This document shows positions 18,570 to 27,710 of a DNA stretch of 64,000 bases, piece by piece. The notes below the pieces were generated by a model that was not told where the DNA came from, searched no databases, and worked only from the letters and a program-made list of their open reading frames with translations. The DNA comes from Azospirillum picis (GTDB lineage: Bacteria; Pseudomonadota; Alphaproteobacteria; Azospirillales; Azospirillaceae), in the NCBI RefSeq assembly GCF_017876115.1, contig NZ_JAGINO010000001.1, positions 434,001 through 498,000 on the forward strand. The letters run 5' to 3'. The position numbers and the translations under genes are program-made. The stretch's first letter is position 1, and each line of letters begins with the position of its first letter.

Positions 18570-18792
18570 CGCGGGGTATGCGCTCACGCTTCGGGTCGGC
18601 GGGCGCCTTGTGGCATGGAATGCGGCCTTTGGGAACATGTCGCTTGCGGCGGTGTTTGTCCGCGCAACGGGTGGAGGCCGCCGAGTCCTCACTCTTTCGT
18701 GGTGCCCCGTAGGAGCGGCTTTGCAGCGTCAGTGGGGGGCTGCCACAAAATACGGTATGGCGGACTTGCCGGACATACAGATGAGGCACAAG

Positions 18793-19485
18793 ATGGCCGA
18801 CACCGACGATATCCAGGAGCGTATCCGACGCCGCGCCCACGAGTTGTGGGAGCGCGAGGGCCATCCGCATGGCCGCGACCATGACCATTGGGCTCAGGCG
18901 GAGGCGGAAATCCGCGGGGCCGATGTGCTGGAGCCGACCGAAAAGCTGGCGGGCTCGCGTAAGAAGGTCTCGGCCTCCAAGTCCGCCGGCAAGAGCACCC
19001 GCGCCGCAGCCGAATCCCTGTCGGTCGTCGCCGGTGGGCCGGAGGCCCCGAAGGCTCCGGACGCCGAACCTCGCAAGGCCGGCACCGCCAGGACGGCGAA
19101 GGCCAAGGCGCCCGCCGCCGCCAAGCAGGCCGATGCCAAGCCGGCCGCCACCAAGGCGCAGGACCCTGCCGCCGAGGAAGCGGCAAAGCCCGTGAAGGCC
19201 GCCCCCGCAAAGGCTGCGAAGGCCGCCAAGCCCACGCCGTCCGCGATGGCGACCGATGAAACGCCGGCCGCCAAGGCGAAACCCGCCAAGGCAGCGGTCA
19301 AGGCCGTCACCGAAAAGGCCGTCACCGATAAGGCAGCCAAGGCCGGGGTGCCTGCAGCGGGGAAGTCCGCTCCGAAGGCCGCCACCCCGAAGGCTGCTGC
19401 CCCGAAGGCCACCCCTCAGAAGACCACGCCTCCGAAATCCGGCCGTTCGAAGAAGGACGGCGGGAAAAGCGCCTCCGCCGGCTGA
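18793..19485 (+). CDS. DUF2934 protein with histone H1-like Lys/Ala/Pro-rich tail
   Basis: 230 residues. Start ATG at 18793 with GAGG six bases upstream. Residues 4-45 are a DUF2934 domain (IQERIRRRAHELWEREGHPH, then DHDHWAQAEAEI). The remaining ~180 residues are almost only Ala, Lys, Pro and Thr in short degenerate repeats (KAAKPT, PKAATPKAA, PKATPQK), like histone H1 or other nucleoid proteins. Nucleic-acid binding is inferred from composition only. DUF2934 itself has no known activity. A 172-residue frame on the other strand is a composition shadow. Confidence 0.8.
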   Translation: MADTDDIQERIRRRAHELWEREGHPHGRDHDHWAQAEAEIRGADVLEPTEKLAGSRKKVSASKSAGKSTRAAAESLSVVAGGPEAPKAPDAEPRKAGTARTAKAKAPAAAKQADAKPAATKAQDPAAEEAAKPVKAAPAKAAKAAKPTPSAMATDETPAAKAKPAKAAVKAVTEKAVTDKAAKAGVPAAGKSAPKAATPKAAAPKATPQKTTPPKSGRSKKDGGKSASAG

Positions 19486-19576
19486 CGCGCCGCCCCCCGG
19501 GGGGACCGATGACGGAACCCCCCGTCCTGCCGGCGGTTGTCAGATCTTTCCGCAGCGCGCAAGCCGGAGGACCGAC

Positions 19577-19915
19577 ATGACCCCGTCGATGGACGACTGC
19601 ATCGGCAACTGCACCGATTGCCACGCCACCTGCCTGTCCGCCGTCGCGCACTGCCTCGGCGGGACCGCCGCGCATGCGCAGGCCGGCCACATCCGCCTGC
19701 TGCTGGACTGCGCCGACATCTGCCGCACCAGCGCCGACTTCATGATCCGCGGCTCCGGTTTCCACCACCGGACCTGCGGCGTCTGCGCCGAAATCTGTAC
19801 GGCCTGCGCAGCGCAGTGCGACCGCATGGCCGACGACCCTGTGATGAAGCGCTGCGCCGAGATGTGCCGCCGCTGCGCCGAAAGCTGCCGGGCGATGTCC
19901 ACCGCGACCGCCTGA
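19577..19915 (+). CDS. four-helix-bundle cysteine-rich copper-storage-like protein (Csp/DUF326)
   Basis: 112 residues; ATG at 19577 with GGAGG six bases upstream. Sixteen cysteines spaced along four predicted helices: C8, 12, 15, 19, 26, 45, 49, 67, 70, 74, 77, 81, 93, 97, 100 and 104. This CxxxC/CxxC pattern is the mark of Csp proteins, which store many Cu(I) ions inside a helical bundle. There is no signal peptide or Tat motif, so it is the cytosolic type. No copper regulator is next to it; the CopZ gene is 14 kb away. Confidence 0.88.
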   Translation: MTPSMDDCIGNCTDCHATCLSAVAHCLGGTAAHAQAGHIRLLLDCADICRTSADFMIRGSGFHHRTCGVCAEICTACAAQCDRMADDPVMKRCAEMCRRCAESCRAMSTATA

Positions 19916-20174
19916 GACGCGCGCCCGAGACGCTCTCCCCGCCCCCTTCCCAACCGCGGCCGCTTCCCACCGAAGCGGCCGTTTCCGCGTCCGCCGCCGG
20001 CCGCAGCGGCGGGTGCGGGGCTGCCGGCCCGGACGATCTCCGCGGTGCGCATGGCAGGGCCACGCGATCCTCGCCGTGCTGGCGTCCGCGACAGGAGATT
20101 GCTAAGGTTCCCACCTGTTTTGTTCCATTCCTTTCGCCACGCCGCTCAGAACGACCAGCCAAGGACCCATCCCG

Positions 20175-22040
20175 ATGCCGCACTACCGTTCCCGCACCTC
20201 CACCCACGGCCGCAACATGGCGGGTGCGCGTGGCCTGTGGCGGGCGACCGGCATGAAGGACGGCGATTTCGGCAAGCCGATCATCGCCATCGCCAACTCC
20301 TTCACCCAGTTCGTCCCCGGACACGTCCACCTCAAGGATCTGGGCCAGCTCGTCGCCCGCGAGATCGAGAAGGCCGGCGGCGTAGCGAAGGAATTCAACA
20401 CGATCGCGGTGGACGACGGCATCGCCATGGGTCACGGCGGCATGCTCTACAGCCTGCCCTCGCGCGAGCTGATCGCCGACGCGGTCGAATACATGGCCAA
20501 CGCGCACTGCGCCGACGCGCTGGTCTGCATCTCCAACTGCGACAAGATCACGCCCGGCATGCTGATGGCGGCGATGCGGCTGAACATCCCGGCGGTCTTC
20601 GTCTCCGGCGGGCCGATGGAGGCCGGCAAGGTCAACTGGCGCGGCAAGACCAAGGCGGTCGACCTGATCGACGCCATGGTCGCCGCCGCCGACCCGACCG
20701 TGTCGGACGAGGAGGCGGCGGTGATGGAGCGCGGCTCCTGCCCGACCTGCGGCTCCTGCTCGGGCATGTTCACCGCCAACTCGATGAACTGCCTGACCGA
20801 GGCGCTCGGCCTGTCGCTGCCCGGCAACGGCACCATCCTGGCCACCCACGCCGACCGCAAGGAGCTGTTCCTCGCGGCCGGCCGGATGGCGGTCGAACTG
20901 TGCCGCCGCTGGTACCAGGAGGAGGACGCCACCGCCCTGCCCCGCGGCATCGCAACCAAGGCCGCCTTCGAGAACGCGATGACGCTGGACATCGCCATGG
21001 GCGGCTCGACCAACACCGTGCTGCACATCCTGGCGGCCGCGCAGGAGGGCGAGGTCGACTTCACCATGGCCGACATCGACCGGCTGTCGCGCCGCGTGCC
21101 CAACGTCTGCAAGGTCGCCCCGGCGGTGTCCGACGTCCATATCGAGGACGTGCATCGCGCCGGCGGCATCTTCGGCATCCTGGGCGAACTCGACCGCGCC
21201 GGCCTGCTGGTCCGCGACGTCCCGACGGTGCACGCCCCGACGCTGGGCGAGGCGCTGGACCGCTGGGACGTCAAGCGCACCCAGGACCAGTCCGTCCATA
21301 CCCTCTACAAGGCCGCTCCCGGCGGCATTCCCACCGTGGTCCCCTTCAGCCAGGAGCGCCGCTGGCCGGAACTGGACCTCGACCGCGAGACGGGCGTCAT
21401 CCGCGACGCCGCCCACGCCTTCAGCCAGGACGGCGGTCTGGCCGTGCTCTACGGCAACATCGCCGCGAACGGCTGCATCGTGAAGACGGCGGGCGTCGAC
21501 TCCTCGATCCTGACATTCTCCGGCCCGGCCCGGGTGTTCGAAAGCCAGGACGATGCCGTCGCCGGCATCCTCGGCGACACGGTCAAGGCAGGCGACGTGG
21601 TCGTCATCCGCTACGAGGGACCGCGCGGCGGCCCGGGCATGCAGGAGATGCTGTACCCGACCAGCTACCTGAAGTCGAAGGGGCTGGGCAAGGCCTGCGC
21701 GCTGATCACCGACGGCCGCTTCTCCGGCGGCACCTCGGGCCTGTCGATCGGCCACGTGTCGCCCGAGGCGGCGCAGGGCGGCGCCATCGGCCTGGTCCAG
21801 GAGGGCGACCGCATCGAGATCGACATTCCCAACCGCTCGATCCGCCTCGCGGTCGGCGACGAGGAGATGCAGCGCCGCCGCGACGCGATGAATGCCAGGG
21901 GCGTCGACGGCTGGAAGCCGGTCGGGCGCGAGCGCGTGGTGTCGCCGGCGCTGCGCGCCTACGCCGCGCTGACCACCAGCGCCGACCGCGGCGCCGTCCG
22001 CGACGTCAGCCAGGTGGAGGGCATCGCGATCAACCGGTGA
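20175..22040 (+). CDS. ilvD: dihydroxy-acid dehydratase
   Basis: 621 residues, the usual length. It dehydrates 2,3-dihydroxy-isovalerate and -methylvalerate in valine and isoleucine synthesis (cytoplasm, Fe-S enzyme). Cluster-ligand cysteines are in [12 protein letters not shown] and [14 protein letters not shown]; the C-terminal [15 protein letters not shown] loop carries the catalytic serine. Stands alone with its own strong terminator (22132-22165). A normally single-copy biosynthetic gene on this replicon argues for a chromid. Confidence 0.97.
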   Translation: MPHYRSRTSTHGRNMAGARGLWRATGMKDGDFGKPIIAIANSFTQFVPGHVHLKDLGQLVAREIEKAGGVAKEFNTIAVDDGIAMGHGGMLYSLPSRELIADAVEYMANAHCADALVCISNCDKITPGMLMAAMRLNIPAVFVSGGPMEAGKVNWRGKTKAVDLIDAMVAAADPTVSDEEAAVMERGSCPTCGSCSGMFTANSMNCLTEALGLSLPGNGTILATHADRKELFLAAGRMAVELCRRWYQEEDATALPRGIATKAAFENAMTLDIAMGGSTNTVLHILAAAQEGEVDFTMADIDRLSRRVPNVCKVAPAVSDVHIEDVHRAGGIFGILGELDRAGLLVRDVPTVHAPTLGEALDRWDVKRTQDQSVHTLYKAAPGGIPTVVPFSQERRWPELDLDRETGVIRDAAHAFSQDGGLAVLYGNIAANGCIVKTAGVDSSILTFSGPARVFESQDDAVAGILGDTVKAGDVVVIRYEGPRGGPGMQEMLYPTSYLKSKGLGKACALITDGRFSGGTSGLSIGHVSPEAAQGGAIGLVQEGDRIEIDIPNRSIRLAVGDEEMQRRRDAMNARGVDGWKPVGRERVVSPALRAYAALTTSADRGAVRDVSQVEGIAINR

Positions 22041-22131
22041 CGCTGTCGGCGGGTGACGGGGCCGGATGGCGCAGAACGCCGTTGCGCGCTGCCGCAAGTC
22101 AGGTATGCCGCATACCCGGACAAGTAACGAC

Positions 22132-22165
22132 GAAAGCGCCGCGCAAGTCGCGGCGCTTTCTTTTT
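22132..22165 (+). terminator. rho-independent terminator of ilvD
   Basis: A 12-bp perfect stem (GAAAGCGCCGCG / CGCGGCGCTTTC) around a CAAGT loop, followed by TTTTT. It begins about 90 bp after the ilvD stop. Confidence 0.93.
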
Positions 22166-22208
22166 GGCCAGGAGCCTCATACTCCTGTATGATGTACTGC
22201 CGCCGCGT

Positions 22209-22232
22209 TGAAATTTGACGCACTGAAATTTG
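22209..22232. promoter_or_regulatory. direct repeat TGAAATTTG with 15-bp period
   Basis: Two identical 9-mers, each followed by a CG-containing flank (ACGC and GCGG), in the AT-rich promoter region about 100 bp before the cyclase/ATPase gene. A tandem activator site is possible; no regulator is identified. Confidence 0.35.
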
Positions 22233-22314
22233 GCGGTCGCCATCGCTCGCATGTTCGCAAAATTGAAAATGCATGCTCTAATATGTCAACGCGAATTCCG
22301 CGAAAGGGACGGGT

Positions 22315-25300
22315 GTGGCCGACACTGCGGCGGACACTAGGGCGGGCACTGGAGCGGACACCGGGGTGGGCACCGGCTGGAACGCGCCGACCGGCGAGGG
22401 CCGTCCCTGGCAGGACGCGTCCCGCACGGCGGGCGGCAAGCCGCGCGAGCGCAAGGTGCTCACCGCGATGTTCGTCGACATCGTCCGTTCCTCGGCCATG
22501 GTGGCGGGACGCGACCCGGAGGATGCCGACGACCTCCTGCTGTCGATCCTGACCCGCGTGTCGGAGGCGGTGCCGCGCTACGAGGGGACGGTCACCCAGA
22601 TGCTCGGGGACGGGTTCCTTGCCACCTTCGGCGCGCCGGGAGCCAAGGAGGACCACGCCCTGCGCGCATGCCTCGCGGCGCAGGACATCCTTGCCGCCAC
22701 CCGTGGCGAGGACGGCCGCCCGCTCTTCCACATCCGGATCGGCATCAGCTCCGGCGACGCCGTCACCCATGTGCTGACCAGCGGCCAGTGGGCCGATTAC
22801 CGGATGGTCGGCGAGTGCGTGCACATGGCCGCCAAGCTGCAGCAGCGCGCCGCGTCCGACAGCGCCCAGCTCAGCCGCGACACGCTCGACCTGATCCCGG
22901 TCGGGGTCACGGTGCGGCCGATGGGGAGCGTCCAACTGGCGGAGACGGTCGAGCCGATGCCGGCCTTCCTGCTCGACGGCGCGCGGGCGGTGCGGCGCAC
23001 GGCGGCCGACCTGCTGTCGGCGACCGACGCCCCCTGCGTCGGCCGTGAAGCGGAGGTGGCTACCCTGTTCGCCACCGCCGACTCGGTGGAAGCCGGGGCG
23101 CCTGCCATGCTGCTGCTGCAGGGCGAAGCCGGGATCGGCAAGTCGCGGCTGGTCGGCGAGTTCCTGCGCGCGCCGCGCAGCCGGCGCTGGACCCTGCTGC
23201 AATGGCCGCAGATGCCGGTCCGCCGGCTGACCGACCCGGACGACCTGGAAGCGGTCGCGCTCAGCCTGGCGGAGCAGGTCGCCGGCCGCGCCGGGGAGGA
23301 GGGGATCGGCTGGGTCTGCGCCGCCGCCGACCGCCGTGCCGGCCGTCTGGCCGGCGACGCGGTGCGCGCGCTGTTCCGGCGGCCGAGCCTCGACCCGCTG
23401 TGGCCGGGCCTCGACCCGGCCCAGCGGCTGTCGCTGGGCATCGACGGGCTGACGGCGGCGGTGCTGGAGATGGGGGCGCCGGAGTCCCGCGCCATGCCCG
23501 AGCCGTGGCCGGGCAAAGGGAGCGAAAACGGCTCCGGAAGCGGTTCCGGGCGTCCGCTCCTGGTGCTGGTGGAGGATGCCCACTGGGCGCGGCCGGTGAT
23601 GGTCCGGCTGCTCGACCGGCTGGCCGCGGCGCTGCCCGGCAGCGGATCGCGCCTTCTGCTGCTCGCCACCCGCCGACCGCCGCCGCTGGGGCCGGAGTCG
23701 CAGGAACAGGGATGGATGGGCACGCAGGCGGGCCGGCGCATCGAGCTCGGCACGCTGACGCCGCCGCAGGTGCAGGTCTTCCTCGCCTACTGGCTGGGAC
23801 CGGACTGGTCGCTGACCGAACTGAAGGCACAGGTCGCCACCCGCTGCCAGGGCGTTCCGCTCTATCTGGAAGAGGTGCTGCGCACATTGGAGGCGTCGAA
23901 CGCCATCGAAGGGACGCCCGGCGCCTACCGGCTGACCGACCCTGACGTCGTCCACCGCCTGCCGCGGTCGCTGCACGGGCTGCTGGCCGAACGCATGGAT
24001 CTGCTGACGGTGGAGCGCCGCCGGCTGCTGATGAACGCCGCCGTGATCGGCACCACCTTCGACATCGGGCTGCTCCAGGTGCTGACCGGCCTGCCGGTCA
24101 CGACGCTGAACGGGCATCTGGACTATCTGGAGCGCGCCGGCTTCGTCCTGCGCACCCGCCTGCTTCCCAACCTGGAATATTCCTTCAAGCACGCGCTGAT
24201 CCAGGAGGTCGCCTACGCCACCCTGACCCGGGCCGACCGCAGGGCGCTGCACGCGCGGGTGCTGGACGCCCTGCGCCACCGGCGCGACGAAGACCTTCCC
24301 AACCGCCTGGATCTGCTGGCGCACCACGCCTTCATGGCCGAGAACTGGCCGGTTGCGCACCTGTTCGGCCGGCGGGCCGGTGTCCGGGCGGAACTGCGGT
24401 CGCGGCTGGAGGATGCGAGCCGGCACTACCACAACGCGCTCGACGCGTTGGGCCGCGCGCCGGACACGGCGCAGAACCGGCTGCGGCGGATCGACGGCTC
24501 CATCGCGCTCGCCCGCGCGAAGCTGCCACGCGGGCAAACCGACACCAACGGGCTGCTCGAACAGGCCCGCCGGCTCTCCTTATCGGCCTCCGATCCGCGG
24601 CGCTACGCCCGCGCGTCGTCGATGCTGGCCGCCATCGAATGGGCCCACGGCCACATCGACCGCGCGATCGAGTACAGTCAGGAGGGGCTGGAGGTCGACG
24701 ACGGCGGCTTCGACCTGAACACGAAGATCCAGCTCCTTGGGCGCCTGGGTGGCATCCTGGCGGAAAAGGGGCGCTTCGCCGAGGGCTCCAACGTGCTGGA
24801 AGCCGCCAGTCTGCTGCTTTCCGGCGGTCAGTCGCGCGAGCGCTACGGCCTGGCGGTGGTCGGCGAGGTTGGCATCTGCGCCAACCTGGCCCGCACCTAT
24901 GCCGAAATGGGACTGGAGGGCAAGGCGATCGCCGCCGCCGTCCGCGCGGTCGACGCCGCCGAATACAGTGCGCACAACTTCTCGAGGCTGTTCGCTTTCG
25001 AGCACATCAGCCTCGCCTTCCTTCTGTTGAGCCGCCACGGCAACGTCGCATCCTACCTCGACAGGGCGCTGGAAATCTGCGAGGCGATCAACTCCAGGCT
25101 CCACCGGGCCTTCCTCCTGGGCGCCACGGCCTACGTGCATGTGCTGGGCGGAAAGCTGGACGACGGATTCCGGCTGTTCGCCCAGTCGCTGCAGTTCGCC
25201 CGCAGCGAGAGCGCCAACGCCTACATCCATCAGGTGCATCTCTGGTTCGGGGAGACCTGCCTGCTCACCGGGCAGGTGGGAAAGGCAAGGCAACAGGCGG

Positions 25301-25515
25301 CACTGGTCCTGGAGGCGTCCCGGAAATCCGGCCGGCTGGGCTATTCTGCCAAGGCGCAGGCCCTGGATGCGGAGGCGGCCTTCGTCCAGAGCGGTGGTGA
25401 CGACCAGGCCGTCCTGCTGTTGCGGCAGGCGGAACAGAATGCCCGGCGCCTCGGGCTGGCACCGACAGCCGAACGCTGCGCCGCCCGCCGGGAAATGGTT
25501 CCGGCGCAACGCTGA
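22315..25515 (+). CDS. class III nucleotidyl cyclase domain plus AAA ATPase and helical-repeat protein
   Basis: 1066 residues; GTG at 22315 behind AAAGGGAC. Residues 40-220 are an adenylate/guanylate cyclase domain: metal-binding Asp in FVDIVRSS and LGDGFLATFG. Residues ~245-560 are a large ATPase with Walker A GEAGIGKSR and Walker B LLVLVEDAHWA. The rest is helical, TPR-like. The catalytic set is unusual: the adenine-selecting Lys is Gln (TQMLGDG) and the transition-state Asn/Arg pair is His/Lys (CVHMAAKLQ), so cyclase activity is not assured. Such LuxR/AfsR-like signalling ATPases are common in rhizobia and Azospirillum. Cytoplasmic; ligand unknown. Confidence 0.88.
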   Translation: MADTAADTRAGTGADTGVGTGWNAPTGEGRPWQDASRTAGGKPRERKVLTAMFVDIVRSSAMVAGRDPEDADDLLLSILTRVSEAVPRYEGTVTQMLGDGFLATFGAPGAKEDHALRACLAAQDILAATRGEDGRPLFHIRIGISSGDAVTHVLTSGQWADYRMVGECVHMAAKLQQRAASDSAQLSRDTLDLIPVGVTVRPMGSVQLAETVEPMPAFLLDGARAVRRTAADLLSATDAPCVGREAEVATLFATADSVEAGAPAMLLLQGEAGIGKSRLVGEFLRAPRSRRWTLLQWPQMPVRRLTDPDDLEAVALSLAEQVAGRAGEEGIGWVCAAADRRAGRLAGDAVRALFRRPSLDPLWPGLDPAQRLSLGIDGLTAAVLEMGAPESRAMPEPWPGKGSENGSGSGSGRPLLVLVEDAHWARPVMVRLLDRLAAALPGSGSRLLLLATRRPPPLGPESQEQGWMGTQAGRRIELGTLTPPQVQVFLAYWLGPDWSLTELKAQVATRCQGVPLYLEEVLRTLEASNAIEGTPGAYRLTDPDVVHRLPRSLHGLLAERMDLLTVERRRLLMNAAVIGTTFDIGLLQVLTGLPVTTLNGHLDYLERAGFVLRTRLLPNLEYSFKHALIQEVAYATLTRADRRALHARVLDALRHRRDEDLPNRLDLLAHHAFMAENWPVAHLFGRRAGVRAELRSRLEDASRHYHNALDALGRAPDTAQNRLRRIDGSIALARAKLPRGQTDTNGLLEQARRLSLSASDPRRYARASSMLAAIEWAHGHIDRAIEYSQEGLEVDDGGFDLNTKIQLLGRLGGILAEKGRFAEGSNVLEAASLLLSGGQSRERYGLAVVGEVGICANLARTYAEMGLEGKAIAAAVRAVDAAEYSAHNFSRLFAFEHISLAFLLLSRHGNVASYLDRALEICEAINSRLHRAFLLGATAYVHVLGGKLDDGFRLFAQSLQFARSESANAYIHQVHLWFGETCLLTGQVGKARQQAALVLEASRKSGRLGYSAKAQALDAEAAFVQSGGDDQAVLLLRQAEQNARRLGLAPTAERCAARREMVPAQR

Positions 25516-25603
25516 CGCGGGACACCGGCCGCGCCGCGCCCGGATGCCGGCCGGCGAGGCGGCACCGCAGGCCGGAACGGCCGGAACCCTTGGTTGGAGC
25601 CCG

Positions 25604-25891
25604 TCAATCCGCCTCGGACTGCCGGTAGTAATCCAGGACATAGCTGCGGATGGCGCTGGTCAGCGGGGTGGTCGACGGCCGCATCGCGTCGACCTCGCGG
25701 CACAGATCCTGGACCGGCCGGCGCTCCTTCCGTGCGATGTCGTCAAGACCGCTCCAGATCGCCTTCTCCAGGCGCAGCCGCATGCGGCGGTCCGGCAGCG
25801 GAATGGTCCGGGATACGACCGTCGGCCATGCCATCAGGGCATTGAGGTCGATGGCATCGGACATGTCGAAGGTCTTCTTGTGTACGAGCAT
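25604..25891 (-). CDS. ribbon-helix-helix domain protein, left flank of YcaO locus
   Basis: 95 residues from the ATG at 25891 with GGGAGA upstream; the frame is open for another 49 codons but the added part is unlike the family. The core RMRLRLEKAIWSGLDDIARK, then RRPVQDLCREVDAM and TSAIRSYVLDYYRQ match the RHH_4 family. The protein at 29397-29777 has the same layout (VTIRLEPSYWEGLEEICRR ... LANAIRVFVVGYFRQ). Both probably bind DNA as dimers. This gene runs away from the small ORF at 26062, and the two share a promoter region containing a perfect CRP-type dyad. Confidence 0.85.
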   Translation of the reverse strand: MLVHKKTFDMSDAIDLNALMAWPTVVSRTIPLPDRRMRLRLEKAIWSGLDDIARKERRPVQDLCREVDAMRPSTTPLTSAIRSYVLDYYRQSEAD

Positions 25892-25982
25892 GGGGCCGCT
25901 CTCCCGTGCGTGGCGCGTCGACCGCGTGCGCTCTTTGGATTTCGCGTGAACCCGCTGTCTACATGCCGCGGGCGGTCCCGCA

Positions 25983-26000
25983 CTGTGAAGCTTTTCACAG
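25983..26000. promoter_or_regulatory. perfect CRP/FNR-type operator (CTGTGAA-GCTT-TTCACAG)
   Basis: A 7-bp perfect dyad that contains TGTGA-N6-TCACA exactly. Its centre is 70 bp before the 65-residue ORF and 100 bp before the divergent ribbon-helix-helix gene. A Crp/Fnr-family gene lies 2.6 kb downstream in the same locus. That the local protein binds here is inferred. Confidence 0.75.
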
Positions 26001-26061
26001 CCGCGCATTCCCCTGCATGTGAAGAGTTGAGGGGTCAAAGCACACCAGAAGGAGAACCCGA

Positions 26062-26259
26062 ATGAGCGTTTCCATCTCCCAGGCCTCGATGATCCGTGGC
26101 GCCGACGGCCGTCTCTATGCGGTGACCGCCCACGGCGTGTCGGAAGTCGCCGACAGCGCCATCGCCACCGCCCGCACCCATGTCCGCTCCGGCGACCGCG
26201 CCGGCTTCCAGTCGGCCGACCACGAGGCCGCCCGCATCATGATCACCCCGGGCGTCTGA
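26062..26259 (+). CDS. 65-residue small protein, candidate peptide substrate of YcaO-TfuA
   Basis: Begins with ATG at 26062 behind AAGGAG with seven bases spacing, the best ribosome site in this part. The product MSVSISQASMIRGADGRLYA... has no cysteine, a helical middle (SEVADSAIATARTHVRSG) and a C-terminus ARIMITPGV. I do not recognise it. It lies 143 bp ahead of ycaO on the same strand, with a strong stem-loop between them, the common layout of a RiPP precursor followed by its modifying enzymes. It could equally be an unrelated small hypothetical protein. No known leader motif is visible. Confidence 0.65.
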   Translation: MSVSISQASMIRGADGRLYAVTAHGVSEVADSAIATARTHVRSGDRAGFQSADHEAARIMITPGV

Positions 26260-26283
26260 CCGGGCTTCCGGGCTCCGTTCCTC

Positions 26284-26343
26284 GGACCGTGGCCACCAGC
26301 GCCGCCAAGCGTTGCCCCGCAAGGCGCTGACCGGCCACGGACC
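26284..26343 (+). terminator. large stem-loop between the small ORF and ycaO (attenuator or mRNA stabiliser)
   Basis: Outer arms GGACCGTGGCC (26284-26294) and GGCCACGGACC (26333-26343) pair except for one A-A mismatch. Inside, AGCGCC (26298-26303) pairs with GGCGCT (26323-26328). There is no T-tract, so it is probably a partial terminator or 3' stabiliser that sets a higher level of the upstream small ORF than of ycaO. Confidence 0.5.
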
Positions 26344-26402
26344 CGCGGACGCCCGTCCCCCGCCCTCCCGTTCCGCGAACGAGCCGCCCCGGACAAGCCG
26401 CG

Positions 26403-27710
26403 ATGCCCTTCGATCTTCTCGATGTCAAAGCCGCCGTTTCGGATGCGGTGAAGGCCCACACGGTCGGCACCCACCGGATCATGGCGCCCGAACGGACCCT
26501 GGAGCGGGTCGCCCCGTTCCTGCCGGTGATGGGAATCACCCGGGTCGCCAACGTCACCGGGCTGGACGCCGTCGGCATTCCGGTGGTGATGGTGACGCGC
26601 CCCAACTCGCGCTCCATCTCGGTGTCGCAGGGCAAGGGGGTGACGCTCGCCGCCGCCAAGGCGTCGGGGGTCATGGAGTCGATCGAGAGCTATCACGCCG
26701 AGCGCATCACCCTGCCGCTGAAGTTCGCCAGCTACGAGGAGCTGCGCTGGACCCACCCGGTGGTCGATGTCGGCCGGCTGCCGCGCCTGGCGACCGGCAG
26801 CTTCAACCCGCACAGCCCCATCCTGTGGATCGAGGGGCAGGATTTGCTGAACGGAGGCCCGAAATGGGTGCCGTTCGAGATGGTCCACCTGAATTTCACC
26901 ATGCCGATGGCCCCCGGCCACGGCGCCTTCCTGGCCGGCTCCAACGGGCTGGCGTCCGGCAACCACAAAATCGAGGCGATCAGCCACGCGATCACCGAAC
27001 TGGTCGAGCGCGACGCGACCACCCTGTGGCGCCTTGCCGGCGAGGACGCGCAATCCGGGACCCGCATCGACCTCGACAGCGTCGACGATCCGGTCTGCCG
27101 GTCGCTGATCGACCGCTTCGAGGCCGCCGGCGTCGCGGTCGGCGTCTGGGAGATCACCAGCGACGTCGGCCTGCCGGCCTTCCTCTGCCGCATCGTCGAG
27201 CGCGAGGAGCTGCCGCAGCATTCGGTGCGGCCGGCAAGCGGCATGGGCTGCCACGCCGCCCGCGAGATCGCCCTGTCCCGCGCGCTGACCGAGGCGGCGC
27301 AGAGCCGCCTCACCTTCATCGCCGGCGCCCGCGACGACATGCCCCGCGCCGAGTACGAGCGGCACCTCGACCCCGGCCACCATGCCCGCTGGAAGGCCCT
27401 GATCGTCGGCGGCTCCGATGGCGGCTCCGACGGTGCGCCCGGCCAGCCCTCCCTGCGCCGGTCCTTCCGCACCTGCCCGACCAGCACCGCCCCCACCATC
27501 GAGGCCGACCTCGCCCACCAGCTCGACCGGCTGCGTGCCGTCGGCATCGACGAGGCGGTGGCGGTCGACCTGACCAAGCCGGAGTTCGGCATCCCCGTCG
27601 TGCGCGTCGTCGTGCCCGGCCTGGAGGGTGCCGACGACTCCCCCGACTATCTGCTGGGTGACCGCGGCCTGCGCGCGCTCGGCCACCCGATCACGGAGAA
27701 GGCGGCATGA
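26403..27710 (+). CDS. YcaO-domain ATP-dependent peptide-modifying enzyme (TfuA-associated)
   Basis: 435 residues. YcaO enzymes use ATP to activate a peptide-bond carbonyl and make azolines, thioamides or amidines. The ATP/Mg motifs are present: GVMESIESYHAER (about residue 90), ELVERDATTLW (about 200) and TEAAQSRLTFIAGARDD (about 300). The C-terminus (LGHPITEKAA) lacks the PxPxP ending of azoline-forming YcaOs, in keeping with the thioamide-forming branch. A Gly/Ser-rich insert (GGSDGGSDGAPGQ) is near residue 340. The stop overlaps the tfuA start (ATGA). No cyclodehydratase E1-like or flavin dehydrogenase gene is nearby. Confidence 0.93.
   Translation: MPFDLLDVKAAVSDAVKAHTVGTHRIMAPERTLERVAPFLPVMGITRVANVTGLDAVGIPVVMVTRPNSRSISVSQGKGVTLAAAKASGVMESIESYHAERITLPLKFASYEELRWTHPVVDVGRLPRLATGSFNPHSPILWIEGQDLLNGGPKWVPFEMVHLNFTMPMAPGHGAFLAGSNGLASGNHKIEAISHAITELVERDATTLWRLAGEDAQSGTRIDLDSVDDPVCRSLIDRFEAAGVAVGVWEITSDVGLPAFLCRIVEREELPQHSVRPASGMGCHAAREIALSRALTEAAQSRLTFIAGARDDMPRAEYERHLDPGHHARWKALIVGGSDGGSDGAPGQPSLRRSFRTCPTSTAPTIEADLAHQLDRLRAVGIDEAVAVDLTKPEFGIPVVRVVVPGLEGADDSPDYLLGDRGLRALGHPITEKAA

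Noticed and set aside
18894..19412. 172-residue minus-strand Ala-rich frame
   Set aside because: Antisense of the Lys/Ala repeat tail; a hydrophobic-looking artefact of its codon bias.
19740..22274. 844-residue minus-strand frame over ilvD
   Set aside because: Shadow of ilvD; composition biased, no domain, runs through the terminator.
22177..24537. 786-residue minus-strand frame over the cyclase/ATPase gene
   Set aside because: Shadow; rich in Gln, Arg, His and Pro with no motif.
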